A stretch of 64,000 nucleotides of DNA from Dacryopinax spathularia (GCA_037974965.1 JBBPFI010000001.1:682001-746000), one strand, 5' to 3'; shown: positions 52,275 through 64,000, numbered from the stretch's first letter. The notes: generated by a model not told the origin, from the sequence alone. Numbers and translations: made by a program.

Positions 52275-55200
52275 ATGGTCAGCAACTATTCGACAACAAA
52301 GTCTCAGGGGCGATCATCCAGGAAGAGTGGCGGAGGAGTTGTTTTAGGCCGAGGTGAGTTCAGCAACCCCTAACTTCAGATATCAAGTTGACGGAATGCC
52401 ATAGACGACAGTATCATATACAGCGGAGCAGTCTGGCACTGCAGAGCGTGCCAGATCGGCAGAACGAAAGAGTGGAGGGCCAACTGCCGGCTACAACGTC
52501 ACCTGGAGACTGTCAAGCACCGAAATGCTCTCGAAAGGTATATCGCGGTAGGTGGTCAAGGAAGTCCGCAAATCTCGCCTGGACCGGATCCTTCTCAACC
52601 GACTGAGACGCAAGCACAGGAGCAAGCCTCCTTTGAACAGCACGAGATGGGCGCTCAGTATGTTGCGGATCTTTGGTCTGCTAAGGATTTCGCCGATTCG
52701 ACTCTGCTACCGGTCGACCCTAGCCGAGCAAACGACAGTGTTGAAGAGCAGCTGGAGTCGTACCTGCGCGAGATTGCGTTTGCAGATCTCCTAGGGGGAG
52801 AGTCAGTGGACGAGCATCTGAGTGTGGACGGAGATGTAGACGTCGGTGAGCTCGATAAACACAGCTTTACGTTCAAGGCCCACTAATCGAGAGTGCGTTT
52901 CGTCTTGCCTGCCGTATCTTGGTCAACATCATAACCCACTACCCGCAAATTACTGGTCACCATCATTACCCACTACTCCATCCGTCCAAGTTTCCAGGAT
53001 CTATTTCTGTCCAGGAGCGTATGGATCGAATGAGTGGCACGGTACGCCACTCATCTTGGTTTCCATATACCAGTAAGGCGGTATGCCCTTCGCCCTCAGC
53101 GTTATTGTCACAAGGCTGACAGGGATCCAGATTATGGCGACAGACGTCTTACGGCACTGCAAACGCGTGCGCTTCTCCCGTGCACAAGAGTCGGCGATGC
53201 GATTATGGGCTGGGACGCTGGGAGCGTCGACTCTGCCCTCTATTAGGAGCATGAGCGTCTGGGCTGCCGCCTGTGTTACGGAGATGGGCGTCCCATCGCT
53301 GAAGTTCTCATCTTTGGCCGGGAACATCTTCTATATGAACTCGCTGAAGCATCTTCTGGCCATGGTGCGCTCGTGATATCATCCATGGACCAGACTGACG
53401 CAACGACACAGGACATTGCGAACCCGCTGAAGCGTTCAGCAATGCAGTTTTATCCCGTGCTCGGCACGGATGAGCTGCGGGAGTTCTGGCATGGAACGTT
53501 TTGGGGTGAGGAGATTAGTGACGACGTACTGACCCCCATGATCGACTTCAACGGTCGACATTGGTTTACACAGGAGCTCGTACAATCGCGGAATGGGGAA
53601 TACTTCATACCTGTTAGATGGTACCGGTGGCAAAGCTCGGATGGGCCATATGGGGCCGTCGCATTGTCAGTGACGGAGAACATGGTGAGTCCAGCGAACG
53701 TAGGATATGTTGCTTGTCCCTGATGCTATCTGCAGGGTAAACTTCATATAGATATGCACTCACGGGTGCGCTTGATGGCGAGGGATCTGAGGTATACCTA
53801 CATGGAGCTCGCGCCCTTATTTGAAGCACGCGTACTGCAATGGGACGGTAAGCGCGAAACTTATTGGCCGGTGGCTCCTGCGCTGACTTCCTTTATGCCA
53901 GAGGCGTCGCTTTGTCGGGGAAAAGCGATGCCCAACGTATGGCGGAGCCGTGCGCAAGGTCGACGAGTCTACTCACTACCGATTATGGTCTGGGCGGACG
54001 ATGTTTCCGGCAACGTTTCAAAGCAATGGAACAAGCACATCTCGGTTTGCTATTCACTTCTCGCTCTTCCTCGCAAGCAGCTCAACCGAGACATCAATAT
54101 CAACTTTCTTGGCACGTCGACCTTCGCCAATACGCTTGAGCTGATGGAAGGAGTTGTACGCATGATTGAGTAAGTGGACCAGGCTTCTAGTCTGTCTTCT
54201 TTGGGTCACCACCATAACCCACTTGGGTTGTCTAGGACGCGGTCACCATCATAACCCACTATACATTCCAAAGCCCTCTCTGTTCAACTAACTGACTGCC
54301 GTTATCAGGGACATCAACCAGTTTGGACATCAGGCTTTCGACGCCCAACTACGAGCGCCGGTCTTAATCACCACTTGGATCGGTATTCTAGCCGGCGACA
54401 ATCCCATGCAGGCTGAGCTGTGCAGTCACAAGGGTCTGCACGCAAACAAGTTCTGTCGGCGTTGTCATGTCGGTGGGACGGGTGCGGTCAAGCGGTCTCC
54501 GGCAGGATACTCTAGCCTCTTTGAGGTGAGTACGCCAGGAGAGTATCCTCAAAACCCGATTGATAGTGGATGACCAGGTCGGGATAGCGCGTAGTCGAGC
54601 TGAGACGGAGAGTCATGTCCGCAAGATGTTAGAGATGGCCAGGCAACCGGGCCGCTCGTCGGCCATTAGTGCCTATGCGTCTGACATTGGGGTGCGGGAC
54701 GCGTACGCCGAGCCAGTCATAATGAGACTGCAAGGTATCTATCGGCAGCAGCGCGCGATACTGGCAACCCATTCGCATGCTGTTGAGGACGAGGTGAGTA
54801 CGACGGCTTTGGCCCTTGGGGCGCCTTTTGCCGTTAACCCGCTCCTGCGTTTAACTCGTGAGTACTTTCACACGAGTCGTTCACCGCTTCGCTCATTCCT
54901 ATCTAGATTTGGATGTCCACATCGCCACACCCGTCGAAATTCTGCACACCTATCCGCTGGGCATGTGGAAATATCTCTGGGGTGCTCTCATCGACCACCT
55001 CGAAGCGAAAAGTAGCATCACACCGGATCGACCCATGCTCCCGACCTCGGCCACACCGCTCGCCATCCTCGAGATGCGACTTGCCTCTTTGAACGAGACT
55101 GGCTGGAACCTGCCGAAACTCAACCCGGGATATCTCATCCTGCATCGAAAGCAATTGGTTGGTAAGCACCTGAAGGCTCTGGTGCAATGCGTCCCATTCG

Positions 55201-56659
55201 TGATCGAGGATCTCGTCTCCGCCTCCATGCTCGAAGCTTGGGTGCTTGCAGGAATGACAGGTGCCATACTGTGGAAGTATGATATCGCGGACAAGTCAGC
55301 GTATGAGGTGAGCCTTTGTGACTGGTCACCATCATAACCCACTTCCCCACCCACTCTTCCTTCTCAACTGGTCATCATCATAACCCACTTCTCCCGATAC
55401 AGCTTGGTGACGGCGCTCCCTGTATCACCCTTCGATGACGCGCTTACCCTTGTGCACAGGCGGAGCTACGAGCCGTTCTCAAGGCCTCAACCCATGCGAT
55501 CGCCCAGGTGGATCCCGTGAAGATGATTAGCAAGAACAAGATGCACATCGCTCAACACCTCCCTGAAGACGTACGAAGGTTTGGGCCGGCTGTACTGTAT
55601 ACAACCGAACGCTACGAGTCCTTCAACACTGTATTTCGGCAATGCTCAGTGTTGAGTAATCGCCAAGCGCCCAGTCATGATATCGCGCGCAAGTTCGCTC
55701 AGTTCTCTCGTGTGGAGCATATCGTAAGTGGAGGGTTTTGGTGGGATACGGATACGGAGTCTTGGGTGTCGGCAAGCGCGGAGGTTCAGAAAGAGGGTCG
55801 CGGGGGCGGGTGGATCGGAGAGTTGCTGGGATTGCGGGAAACTGCGTCGGCGGTACCAGGTGAGCGTTCACTGTAAGGATGGTTGCATACGGACGGCTTA
55901 TCGCTTCTAGGCATACGGGATCTACGAGCGAAGGGAGCGGGTATTCGCTGGAGCGAGTGCATCGAATCGCAGCATGATACGACCGGCCACTGGGAAGACA
56001 AGCAGCTGGTAATGTATGCGGACACAGTCGTCACTGAGAATGGCGATTCGGCGACTTGCACGACGTTTGTGACCTGGAGATGTACGGTTTCCCCACATCG
56101 AGTAAGCCAGTCGCACTAGTTGAGCACGCAGCTGATGTAGGCACAGGTCTTGCGCCTCGGTAGAATCAAGTCAATCGTGCAGGCGGTGGAACGCACCCTT
56201 CGACCGCAAGCCCTTATCGCCGTCGAACTCTTCGATGTTGCCGCTGCTCATCCAAAGCTTGGGTGTCCGCAGTTAATCCACACCGGCCGTACTACCCTCC
56301 TGGATGCGAAGGTGAGCACGTCTGCTTCTCTTCCTACCGCGGCTGACGCTTGGAAGGATGCACTCGCGTGTCTAAACGTGCAGCATGACTGCTCCTTGGG
56401 GGGCTGCAGCGGGCGTGCTGAACACGCGCGATGGCGTGAGCGACAAGATACCAATCTCACGACATTGCGCGTACGGCATCGAGACGATGATGCTTTCTTG
56501 CTGAACATTTTTTCTTTCCACAACCAGACACTTATCAGGGAGCTGAGCGGCCAGCCTCCTCGTACGACTCTCTTCGACGTGGATGCAAGCGCTTTTCGTC
56601 AAGAGCTCGCCAATCGCCTTGTTTCGGAGAAAAGGGTCGGACCCCGCAAGGGAGCATGA
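52275..56659 (+). CDS. Element 2 gene 4: large transposase, DDVSGN/NVQHDC type (Plavaka/CACTA-like)
   Basis: More than ten exons encode roughly 1,150-1,250 residues. A zinc finger opens the protein: WHCRACQIGRTKEWRANCRL then QRHLETVKH (Cys-x2-Cys, His-x5-His). Downstream blocks follow the order of a family abundant in agaricomycetes: EFWHGTFWGEEISDDVLTPM, GEYFIPVRWYRW, MVWADDVSGNVSKQWNKH (candidate acidic residues at 53,997), NINFLGTSTFANTLELMEGV, GDNPMQAELCSHKGLHANKF with CRRC, ATPVEILHTYPLGMWKYLWG, RRFGPAVLYTTERYESFNTV, APSHDIARKFAQFSRVEHIV, and finally LNVQHDCSLGG. The exact family name is from memory; the block order I am sure of. Two introns (54,170-54,308 and 55,308-55,459) each hold two copies of the element motif. 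No break is needed to read it. Confidence 0.8.
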
Positions 56660-57113
56660 GGCTTGCATGCAAACCGTTCGTCGAGTAAACTGAATACATT
56701 TTCTACCCTATATGTGTCCCCATTTGTGCATCTTACTGACCTCTCAGATGTGGGTTATGATGGTGACCAGTCGATCCTCAGCAGGAGGTCATCAGGAGAT
56801 CCTCCAAGTGGGTTATCATGGTGACCGACGTGGAGCGCCTGATCGGAACCGACCAAGTGGAACCGAAGATCTTGTTCGGGAGACCCGGTCCGTCTCATCA
56901 AAAGCGGTCTCGGCCATCAACACGTGATGCCAGCGCGTCGCTCTGTCGAAAAGTTTTGTGTGTAAAAGGCAGTGCCTCATCCGGTAAGCTGTATTGCCTG
57001 AAAAGGCCTCGAAGTGTTCGTCGCAGATTTCTGCTCTTCGTTCAGCCTTATTGTTCCCATCCTCTTATCGCACCGGCGCCCCTCTCGACGCGAGCGTCCC
57101 CAATCCTGATCAG
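56660..57113. other. 454-base spacer between element 2 genes 4 and 5
   Basis: It contains two reverse copies of the element motif (56,750-56,769 and 56,807-56,826) and the promoter of gene 5. No other feature. Confidence 0.5.
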
Positions 57114-58576
57114 ATGTCGAGCCTTTTCTTCCAGAAATTCAGCACACCACCCACGCCAATCACGCCTACGACAGAGCCGCGAGCCAGGTCCCCCTCGCCT
57201 GCGCGAACGGACGAAGGCGACGACGATGATGATGAACTTCCGCCTCCCGGTCAAGCAGCCAACCCGGATCTATGGCAGGTTGAGGGGCCGAACGTGGAGG
57301 ACGACCCAACCTCAACAGCATTGGTACCTGCAGGCAGCTCGTCGAGTTCTAACATGCAGCCGACGATTGACTACACCGCTGTAGTCAAAATGATGGATCT
57401 CAAGCGGAGGTACTCGGAGACGCAGTTGGAGGAGATTGAGGAGTTCGCTAGGGAGGTAAGTCCGGCTCTACGACCGATCACCATCATAACCCACTTTTGT
57501 ACGAGCTGATCTTCCTAAGACTGATGTTCGCGTTCGGCAAATCAAGATTTTTGCCGCCTTGGTGGAAGCACGAGATGCTGTCGAAGGGATCAATCGCCAG
57601 TTGAGGTATGCATGGACCGTACCAGCAGACGCTCAGGTAAGATCGCAATGAGGGTGCAGCGGATGGCTAAGCGCATTATGGTAGGCCGAGTTGAACAAGG
57701 AGATATACACCTACTTTTTGAGCCCGACATGCCCTTCGTATGTTGACAACGCCATGATGATCATGATGGTGCGTGAACGACCTAATCGCGGAGTGTATCT
57801 CATTCTACATGCAGAATCACATCGAAAGGCACCATGTCCGCCTGTGTCTCGATGCTGAAGTATTCTCGAGCACAAGCAAGCTAAAGGAACTGAGGGAGTG
57901 GATGGGGAAGAAGATGTCCGACAGGAGGAGCTGGATATGGAAGAAGGTGCGCTGATCATCATATTGTTTGAAGCATACGCTCACATCACTCTGTCCTCTT
58001 GTCTGGTCACCTCAACCCACTTTCCTCCGGTCACCATCATAACCCACTACTCATCACCTCAATCTTCTCATCTTGCACAGTTGAGGTCGAGCCTGTCCAA
58101 TAAGTGGAATCTCGCGAGGGTACAAAAGGAGCTGACCTTGCCCGGCTGGCCCTTCGAGTTCGAGATCGCTCATTGGATTCGCTTGGCATTTATGGTATGC
58201 GCCGTTGACGGATCTCAAGCGCTAGCTGATTGTGGCCTCCAGCGGCAGACTCTGAGCGTCCATCTGAAGGACGGGGGTAAAGAGGTTATCGGGGCGGATG
58301 GGGAAAAGGAATGGGTGGACAAGGAGTACTGGTCTTGGCATGATACGTGCCTAAAGGCTTCAATTGCGAGAACCAAGGGCGACCAAGTGAGATGGACCGC
58401 GTGAGTACCGGCTTTAACGAACGGATTATTCACGCTTACCGTTTTGTAGATTCCTGAGAAATATTCTTGATGACGATCTCAATACTTGGAAGGTCAACGG
58501 CGTAGAGCCGAAGCAGATGAACGTCCCGATTCTTACCCGCTCAGTATCCCAAGTCGAGACGGAGAGGATCCGCTGA
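57114..58576 (+). CDS. Element 2 gene 5: transposon-associated second ORF, unknown function
   Basis: About eight exons give a protein of some 320 residues. The N terminus (MSSLFFQKFSTPPTPITPTT) is disordered and acidic. The rest is helical: MMDLKRRYSETQLEEIEEFA, IFAALVEARDAVEGINRQLR, LNKEIYTYFLSPTCPSYVDN, LRSSLSNKWNLARVQKELTL, then YWSWHDTCLKASIARTKG and a C-terminal FLRNILDDDLNTW. No catalytic motif is evident. Proteins of this type accompany transposases in many agaricomycete elements, from memory, and may be a DNA-binding partner. Two introns (57,456-57,546 and 57,947-58,080) are long because they carry the element motif; the motif-free introns are 45-50 nt. Confidence 0.65.
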
Positions 58577-59375
58577 GGGCGGGTTGGAGAAGGGGAGGAG
58601 GCGAAGTGGGTTATGATGGTGACCAGCGAGGAGAGGACTGCCTGGGCCTCATGGATGCTGGAGGGGAGGAGGCGTAGTGGGTTATGATGGTGACCACGAC
58701 TGGCAATCATCATGTTCATACTCATAAGCGCCTATCTAATACATTGTTTGTGCTCTGAACGGTGCCCCCGCCTGGGTCGTTGTTAGACGATCCGCCCCTC
58801 TCCTTCGACGTGCGTCCGGTCGCCGACTTGGCTGGGCCTCCAGCTGGTGAGCAATAGCCTGACTAGAGAAGACTCCATCCCGTCTATCCTGATGGAGACA
58901 GGATGGAGGGGCGAGGCAATGCCATCGTCACGGCCCTGGTGAGGAACCGCGTGTCATTTTGGCGGTTTCCAGCAGGACTTGTGGTCCTGATCAACATATA
59001 GACCCTGACGGGCGTCCCGCATGGAACCTGGGCGGAGATAGCTCGGCCGTGTAAGCCCTCTCGAACATTCTGCCTAAGCAACTCACGAACCCTCAGTCGC
59101 CACAGTTCGAAGAGAATCATGCTCTCTCATGGTGGTGGAGTGACGAGAACACGGACCGCCTTTCAACATATGATGGATCCCTGACGCGAAGGCGTGTGCG
59201 ATATCGACGCGCCAAGCGTCATACCGTCCCCGGGAGCAGATCTGAGATGCACTTCCAAAAAAGGAACCCCCCTGCTTTGCAAGGAATTCACGCTTTGAAC
59301 TTTTTGCTTCCGGTACTCTTTGCCCTCGTCGCGGCGCCGGTCCTTGGTCCAACATATACAGAGGTTATTGTCAAG
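58577..59375. other. Right boundary of element 2 and NHP2 promoter
   Basis: Two motif copies (58,605; 58,676) mark the element side. From about 58,760 on there is ordinary host DNA upstream of NHP2. An open frame continues left of the NHP2 ATG but lacks family similarity. Confidence 0.45.
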
Positions 59376-60236
59376 ATGCCTAAGGACGTGACTGGCAAGG
59401 AGAAGAAGGAGAAAAAGGAGAAAAGGGAAAAGAGGGAGAAGAAGTCCAAGTCTGGTGCTGGGGATGAGACGCTCGATGTCGGGGATGTGACGGCCATCAC
59501 GGTCGATACGGAGATGGTTGATGCCTCGATTGTGGAAGGGTCTCCTCAAGTGCGTTTTATTGTCATACGGCGCCCTTTTGATGGTCTGATGACTTCTTCA
59601 GAAAGTCAAGAAGGAGGAGAAGGACGATAAGGTCATCGTCCCCGTCGAGGAGCTTTCTCCGATTGCACGGCCGTTAGCAGGGAAGAAGCTGCTGAAGAAA
59701 GTGCACAAAACCGTGAAGCGAGGTCAGCATAATTCGTCCCGGTCTTAGGAGATATGCTGACAGTCTTGCTAGCATCAAAAGCTCGTCAAGTGAAGCGGGG
59801 CGTCAAGGAAGTCGTCAAAGGCATAAGAAAAGGCGACAAGGGGTTCGTCCTTCCCACCTGTGGTCGTGTGGCCTTCCTAATCTGTTTGTGAAATTAGGCT
59901 ACTCGTCCTCGCAGCCGACATCTCCCCAATCGACATCATCTCCCACCTCCCCGTCCTAGCCGAAGAAGCCGACATCCCCTATATCTTCGTTTCCTCAAAA
60001 GTCGAACTCGGCGCTGCTAGTGCCACGAAGAGGCCAACGAGCTGCGTGCTTGTTTGCCCGGATTGGAAGCGCAAGAAGTCGGCGGCGCAGAAGGAGAATG
60101 CTGAGGAGGCGGAGGACTATCGGGAGCTGTATGATGAGGTTGTGAAGGAGGTCAAAAGCCTCGTAAGTTCCTTCGACCTTTTCCCGGAGTTTATAGATCA
60201 CTGACGCTTCAGCAGGACGATCACATCGTGTATTGA
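59376..60236 (+). CDS. NHP2: H/ACA snoRNP protein Nhp2
   Basis: Exons 59376-59549, 59602-59722, 59773-59842, 59898-60162 and a last tiny exon from 60213 or 60216 to 60236 give about 216 residues. A Lys/Glu-rich N terminus precedes the L7Ae-type RNA-binding domain: LSPIARPLAGKKLLKKVHKT, VKRGVKEVVKGIRKGDKG, LLVLAADISPIDIISHLPVL, EEADIPYIFVSSKVELG. Nhp2 is one of four core proteins of H/ACA particles that pseudouridylate rRNA and snRNA and also bind telomerase RNA. The protein is longer than yeast Nhp2 because of the charged N-terminal extension. The final exon encodes only (Q)DDHIVY. Confidence 0.95.
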
Positions 60237-60812
60237 AGGAGCTCTGGGCTCTGTTTCGCCTTTGGCTTGCAGTGTGCAATCCCATTTTGTAGGCAAGCAT
60301 CTTGACTATTGCGCTTGTGATCTCACCCGCCGAGATCTCTACCTGTGTACTATACCTTTTCGTAATAATGGCCTGAATCTTACGGAGATCTGGGTTTAAT
60401 GTATTGCGAACTGCCTCCAGGAACATTTGTTGGAATAGTCTAGTCGATTCTTTCTACTTGTGATCCCAAGTCATCTCCCACTCGCTGTACTACTTGCAGA
60501 CTCATACGAGCGCAAGCTACGACGAGCACCTTCCACGCCTAAGACTCATACCCCGAAGTGTAGCATGTTCCTACTGTTCCTAGTTAAGTATATGTTGCGG
60601 GAAAGGCTCCGAAAGCCGTCGATGAACGGAGGCTGAATGTCATATGGCGTATGCTTCTCCCGCTTTGCGCTTTGGATTTTAGTCCAGCGACTTCCCCCCA
60701 AATCAGTCCCTCTCCTCATCCCCACCACCACCTCCTTACTTCACTCTCCTTCCTCTCAGGCGTCGGTTTATAGTCGCTCTCTTTCATTCTTCGACGGCAT
60801 ACTCGTTTACAA
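60237..60812. other. 576-base intergenic region (NHP2 / BFR1)
   Basis: NHP2 3' region and BFR1 promoter, the latter with a CT-rich leader just before the ATG. No gene seen. Confidence 0.5.
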
Positions 60813-62746
60813 ATGGCATCCGCTGCGACTGCAAAGGCTCCTAAGCAAAAGTCGGGCAATAAGGGCGCTGGCAAGGGCAAGGGGGCAGCGGCAGCTTCGT
60901 CTACTCCTGCTCCTGCAGCTGAGAAGACCGATGCTGCTCCTGCTCCTGCTACTGGCGAGGAGGAGCATCATGGTGTAGCTTTGCTGGCTGGTGGACGCCC
61001 GGATCAAGCCGCGTACAACGCCGAACAGGAGAAGTACAAGGCCGAAATCGCTGCTGTCCAGGAACAACTCGTGCGTCTCATACATGCCACTCATCTCAAT
61101 CGGCGCATCGGCTGACTCTGAGTGCAGAACGCAGTCCGTCAGAAACTCGCCGGTGGTGGGAAAGACAGTCCTCAGGCCGAGCGTCGTCAGGCTCTTCGCA
61201 AGGAACAGGATGCTCTCCGGGAACAGCAGGCTAAGATCAAGGAGTCGCGCGGCAAGATTCTGGCTCAGATTAAGGCTTCTCAGGACACGATCGCGAAGAA
61301 GGTGAGCTATAACGGGCAGGATCCGGGGTTGCTTTGTCTGACTCGCCGGGTTAGATCGAGACTCTTAAGCTGCAGAAGTCCAAGACGCCGTTCAAGACGA
61401 CCGCTGAAATCGACAACCGTATCTCGTAAGTATCATTCTTCTCGTAATACAGACATATACTGAATGCGGGAATAGGCAACTCGAGAAGCAAGTCGATGCT
61501 GGTACGATGAAGGTCGTCGATGAGAAGCGCGCTTTGGCTGAGATCTCGAACCTGCGTCGTCTGCGGAAGAGCTTTGAGGGCTTCCAGGGTGAGGAGGATG
61601 CTATTGCTGCTGAGCGGGCTAAGGTACACTATCTCTTCCGAGAATCTCGAAGTCAACCAATTAACGACCCAATAGATCGATGAGCTGAAGAAGAAGCTCG
61701 ATGATCCCGAATCCAAGTCCATCTCCGACCGCTACGAGGCCATCCGCGCTGAGCTCCAAGCGATCCAGAAGGAGGGCGACGAGATCTACGCCTCGCGGTC
61801 CAAGCTCATCGAGGAACGCAACGCTCTGCAAGACAAAGTCAACGCCCTGTGGACAAAGCGGAAAGAGTCCATAGCCGCTTTCCAGGAAGCGAAGACCAAG
61901 TACATCGCCAAGCAGCAAGAAGAGCGTCAGAGGCGGGAGGAACGATACCGCCAACAACGTGCTGCTGAGGAGGCTGAGAGGATCAAGGAGGTTACGGAGC
62001 GACTCCGTGAGGAGGCGCAGATGCCGGCGTACCAGTCGCAGATCGAGGACTGCCAGACCCTCATCGACTACTTCACAATCCGGATGAACGGAGGCACTGC
62101 TCCTGCCCCTACGACTACCGCTGGTGCTGCTCACTCGGACATTGCTGGCGTGAAGGCTCTGGAGATCCGTCAGGTGGAGGCACCGGCTGAGGGTCTCGTC
62201 GTTCGCAAGAAGAAAGGCGAGGAGGAAGATGCCTACTTCGTCGGTGGCAAGAAGGGCAAGAAGGGTGCCAAAGCCGCGAACGGTCACGCGAACGGTGGTG
62301 CTGCACCGGCTCACGAGAGCAAGCCGACCGATAAGCTCAACCTGCCATTCGGAACCCTTACCGCCCTGCTCGAGCTGTCCATCCCTCCCCCGACGTCGAA
62401 CGAGGAGATCCCGCAGACGATCGAGAACCTGCAAAAGAAAAAGGCGTACTTCGTCGCCATCCAACCAAAAGCGACTCAGGACCAGATCGCCAAGGCCGAG
62501 GCGGAGATCAAGAAGCTGCAAAAGAAGCTGGAGAGCATGACCGTTAACGGTGACGCCAAGGAGAGCGAGGCTACCGCTGACGCTCCAGAGGCTCTGCCGC
62601 CTAACGGCACCGGGGAGAAGCCCGCCGAGCCGGCCGCAACACCAGCTGTGCCAGACTCGCTCTCCGTTGGCGTGCCCACCGAGGCTGTCGACAAGGAGCT
62701 CGAGGCCGTCAAGGAGGGCGACGAGCCCGCAGAGGAGGCATCATAG
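60813..62746 (+). CDS. BFR1: Bfr1-like mRNP/nuclear segregation protein
   Basis: Exons 60813-61070, 61128-61301, 61355-61425, 61476-61623 and 61676-62746 encode 573 residues. An Ala/Lys-rich N terminus is followed by long coiled coils with the Bfr1 blocks: YNAEQEKYKAEIAAVQEQL, LQKSKTPFKTTAEIDNRISQ, EISNLRRLRKSFEGFQGEED, YRQQRAAEEAERIKEVTERL and MPAYQSQIEDCQTLIDYF. A basic GGKKGKKGAKA stretch and a Glu-rich tail complete it. Bfr1 is a ribosome- and mRNA-associated coiled-coil protein at the ER, linked to P-body control, secretion and ploidy maintenance. The start ATG follows a CT-rich leader and all exon phases agree. It is near the usual family length plus a C-terminal extension. Confidence 0.94.
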
Positions 62747-63336
62747 GTCTGGCCTGGTCTGGTCCTGTGACGCACACATACTATATCACTTGGTTCGCGG
62801 GGTTCTTATGGTATAATAAGATGGGTTGGCGCTGTATTTGACGTATAGTGTATATTTTGAATATCGCCCCTCCTCATTCTTTCTACATGCAAAATGCGTG
62901 CGTGCGCGCGGACTGGATCTGGTCCGTACAAACGAAAGATCGAAAAGATAACGACAGGTGGGTGCTCCCAGGCTTTTGCAACTGGAAGGGTGAAACAAAG
63001 CAAACCAAAAGATCAGGACAGACAATGGTATACGGGCAGAGAAACGAAGTACTATCTCCTGCTGCTGCATCGAAGAAAAAGCCGGGGTAACGTAGAAAGC
63101 AAGAAAGGGATCCTACAAAACAAAACAAACTGCCGAAGAAGAGAAAGAGAAAGACTCGTACACTGCTACACATGCTCTTGCTGCCAACTGCAACTGCAAC
63201 TCGGGGAATACGTGGTCGATGTGATGGGTGACGTTCTGTACCATTATAGATCCACAGAAGAGGGTAGTTTTTGTGTGTATCCAGCCAGGTGTGAAAGGCG
63301 ACCCCAAAGCGAGAAAGAAGAAGACCGACCCAAGCC
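62747..63336. other. 590-base convergent 3' region
   Basis: It lies between the BFR1 stop and the stop of the next gene. AT-richer than the coding DNA, consistent with two 3' UTRs. Nothing else recognised. Confidence 0.5.
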
Positions 63337-64000
63337 CTACGCGTGCTGAGCCGCGTGGGGCGAGGCAGTCGTTGCGGTGCCCGAGGCGTCGCCCTCGACT
63401 TTCGGCACGGGCTGATGCTGCGGTGTACCGGTCACGTTGGGCATGTTGTAGTCATGAGCATAGTCGTCGACGTCGAATGAGCCGCCGCCTGGCGTGGGAT
63501 ATTCGGGGAAAGCGGTATTGGAAGATGACATGGTCGACATGGCCGACATGAGGCTCTCGACGCCCGTATTGGGCGAAACGTTGCTCGCGTTACCGGACTG
63601 GGCATCAAGGTTGGTAAAGTCCAGAGATCCAAGCGGGAATGCGAAGCCTGCTCCGGGCGCGGTGGAGTCGAGGGACTCGGGATAGCTGTTGTCCGCCGTG
63701 AGGGCAGCCATCATCGTGCTGGATGTTGTGGGCTGAGCAGGTGCAGCTTGGGCGCCTTGCTGGAAGGGCTGCATATACTCGCTCTGAAACATGCTGTCGT
63801 CGCCTGGCATGGGCGACATGTTCAGGTACTGCTGCTGAGGGTCGATGGAAGCTGCCACACTGTTGGTCGAGAGCGCCACATCGCGCAGGACGTGCAGAGC
63901 AATCCAATCACTATTAAATATCAGCACAGGCCACGAAAGATGCATATATGCGGCTTACTCGAGGAACAGCTTCAGGATCTGGAATGCGCCGAAAGCGGGA
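63337..64000 (-). CDS. C-terminal part of a probable transcription regulator (partial)
   Basis: The gene enters from the right edge. The visible exons encode AFGAFQILKLFLDDWIALHV then LRDVALSTNSVAASIDPQQQ, followed by a Met/Gln/Ser/Pro-rich, acidic region (MSPMPGDDSMFQSEYMQPFQ, SAMSTMSSSNTAFPEYP, FDVDDYAHDYNMPNV) ending ASPHAAQHA. The composition is that of a transcriptional activation tail. The intron at about 63,909-63,958 contains GCATATATGC. No DNA-binding domain is in view, so the family cannot be named. Confidence 0.6.

Larger units (their letters stand above)
49084..58695. repeat. Element 2 private motif: dispersed GGTCACCATCATAACCCACT copies
   Basis: Forward copies at 50,704; 52,921; 52,955; 54,204; 54,241; 55,324; 55,370; 57,476; 58,004 (degenerate) and 58,029. 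Reverse copies at 49,084; 52,098; 56,750; 56,807; 58,605 and 58,676. All lie in introns, between genes or downstream of genes; every intronic copy is on the sense strand of the gene. Confidence 0.88.
47300..58760. mobile_element. Element 2: about 11.5-kb DNA transposon with a Plavaka/CACTA-like transposase
   Basis: Defined by content: a 24-bp tandem array at the left, a tail-anchored membrane protein (-), an acidic protein (+), a small basic protein (-), a large transposase (+) and a second large ORF (+). About 16 copies of GGTCACCATCATAACCCACT run from 49.1 to 58.7 kb and occur nowhere else in the window. The last two copies (58,605 and 58,676) suggest the right end is just beyond. I found no convincing terminal inverted repeats; AATGTA-GATAGG at 47,327-47,339 and its rough complement near 58,731-58,745 are too weak. 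All genes can be spliced without breaks, so the copy appears intact. Ends are uncertain by several hundred bases. Confidence 0.72.

Overview
This window is nuclear DNA of a basidiomycete fungus, almost certainly Agaricomycotina. The signs are genes cut by many short introns (mostly 45-60 nt, GTGCGT/GTACGT-type donors, CTGAC/CTAAC-like branch points), fungal housekeeping genes, and two large DNA transposons of kinds expanded in mushroom-forming fungi. I cannot place it to genus from sequence alone. Gene models were spliced by eye; where exon lengths are given they add up to an open frame.

Host genes, left to right: the 3' end of an unidentified gene; two tandem Mpo1-like (DUF962) genes; SEC22; ESF2/ABT1; a Pho85-type cyclin; an SH3 (Lsb1/Pin3-like) protein; and a sphingolipid delta-4 desaturase. 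After the first transposon come a long Ser/Thr kinase, RRN7/TAF1B, pyruvate dehydrogenase E1 beta, a THOC5-like THO subunit, UBC8/UBE2H and a CipC-like DUF3759 protein. After the second transposon come NHP2, BFR1 and the 3' part of a probable transcription regulator.

Element 1 (about 14,191-33,957, 19.8 kb) has diverged terminal inverted repeats and eight apparently intact intron-bearing genes. They are a tail-anchored membrane protein, a second protein with one hydrophobic segment, two proteins of unknown function, a double-stranded-RNA-binding protein, a KDZ transposase fused to a Ulp1-type cysteine peptidase, a long Ser/Pro-rich protein and a small acidic protein. Element 2 (about 47.3-58.8 kb, ends not exact) has a different transposase (DDVSGN / NVQHDC type, Plavaka/CACTA-like) behind a zinc finger, plus four further genes. 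One of these is again a tail-anchored membrane protein on the minus strand at the left end.

The most unusual structure is that each element carries its own private dispersed motif, seeded through its introns and intergenic spaces. Element 1 has GGACGGCCGTCC-type palindromes. Element 2 has GGTCACCATCATAACCCACT (about 16 copies) and a 24-bp unit that is tandemly arrayed at its left end and recurs inside the element. In element 2 the motif-bearing introns are 91-152 nt, against about 45-50 nt for motif-free ones. Together with the dsRNA-binding and membrane proteins, this looks like a cargo-bearing transposon lineage with a self-marking system that I do not recognise as described.
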